A stretch of DNA of 5,847 nucleotides from Spirochaetota bacterium (lineage in GTDB: Bacteria; Spirochaetota; Leptospiria; Turneriellales; Turneriellaceae): assembly GCA_029561505.1 (NCBI GenBank), contig JAKQXK010000511.1, forward strand, positions 1 to 5,847, written 5' to 3'. Under the pieces are notes generated by a model, which saw nothing but the letters and a program-made list of their open reading frames with translations, did no database searches and was not told the origin of the DNA. Of the stretch, positions 5,757 through 5,847 are shown piece by piece. The position numbers and the translations under genes were made by a program. How positions within the stretch are numbered: position 1 is the stretch's first letter; each line of letters begins with the position of its first letter.

Positions 5757-5847
5757 GTGAGCTGGAAAGGCCAGTCGATTCTTTCGGCTCAGCAGTTTTC
5801 AACCGAAGATCTGGGTGAAATTCTTGAACTGTCGCGCCGCCTCGAAG
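5757..5847 (+). CDS. pyrB: Probable aspartate carbamoyltransferase catalytic subunit, N-terminal fragment
   Basis: Thirty codons run from GTG to the right edge, starting MSWKGQSILSAQQFS and continuing TEDLGEILELSRRLE. The pattern 'G-x-x-I-L-S-x-x-Q-F-S-x-E-D-L, then a helix of E-I-L-E-L' matches the N-terminal strand and first helix of aspartate carbamoyltransferases. These join carbamoyl phosphate and L-aspartate to N-carbamoyl-L-aspartate in pyrimidine synthesis, in the cytoplasm. The carbamoyl-phosphate-binding STRT motif lies beyond the window. Ornithine carbamoyltransferase has a related N-terminus and is the main alternative; the QFS stretch favours PyrB. It is divergent from the lipoprotein pair, with 162 bases between start codons. 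Confidence 0.55.
   Translation, partial: MSWKGQSILSAQQFSTEDLGEILELSRRLE

Noticed and set aside
5573..5818. Plus-strand open frame across the divergent gap
   Set aside because: It overlaps the lipoprotein start and the PyrB-like start in a different frame, and its product resembles no protein family.

Overview
The window looks like chromosomal sequence from a spirochaete, most likely of the order Leptospirales and in the moderately GC-rich Turneriella/Leptonema part rather than Leptospira itself. This is inferred from the mix of genes: a multi-spanning RsbU/SpoIIE-type phosphatase with a TPR tail, an exported caspase-like protein, and two lipoproteins with relaxed spirochaete-style lipoboxes. 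It also fits the roughly balanced base composition. There is no rRNA or marker gene to settle it. I saw no insertion sequence, tRNA, CRISPR array or phage gene.

Layout. Positions 1-171 hold the start of a minus-strand gene, probably an M14-type zinc carboxypeptidase, which runs off the left edge. A near-perfect 22-bp inverted repeat (182-229) lies between it and the divergent plus-strand gene at 286-2499. That gene encodes a membrane protein with six or seven membrane segments, a HAMP-like linker, a coiled coil, a PP2C/SpoIIE phosphatase domain and four TPR-like repeats. A short gap with a perfect 16-bp palindrome and a second small hairpin leads to 2578-4080. This gene encodes an exported caspase-family (C14) protein with an EF-hand-like loop, a proline-rich linker, a PEGA-like domain and a carboxypeptidase-regulatory-like beta domain.

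The caspase gene meets a minus-strand pair tail to tail with 6 bases between the stop codons. The pair (4647-5594, then 4087-4602, 44 bases apart) encodes two uncharacterised lipoproteins that are probably cotranscribed. Divergent from them, at 5757, starts a plus-strand gene that runs off the right edge. Its first 30 residues look like aspartate carbamoyltransferase (PyrB).

How they may work together. The phosphatase would sense something at the membrane and dephosphorylate an anti-sigma-factor antagonist or another phosphoserine/threonine protein; no such partner is encoded here. It may share transcription with the exported caspase-like protein just downstream, but the palindrome between them makes that uncertain. 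The lipoproteins probably sit in the cell envelope. The flanking M14 and PyrB genes look like ordinary housekeeping or metabolic genes.
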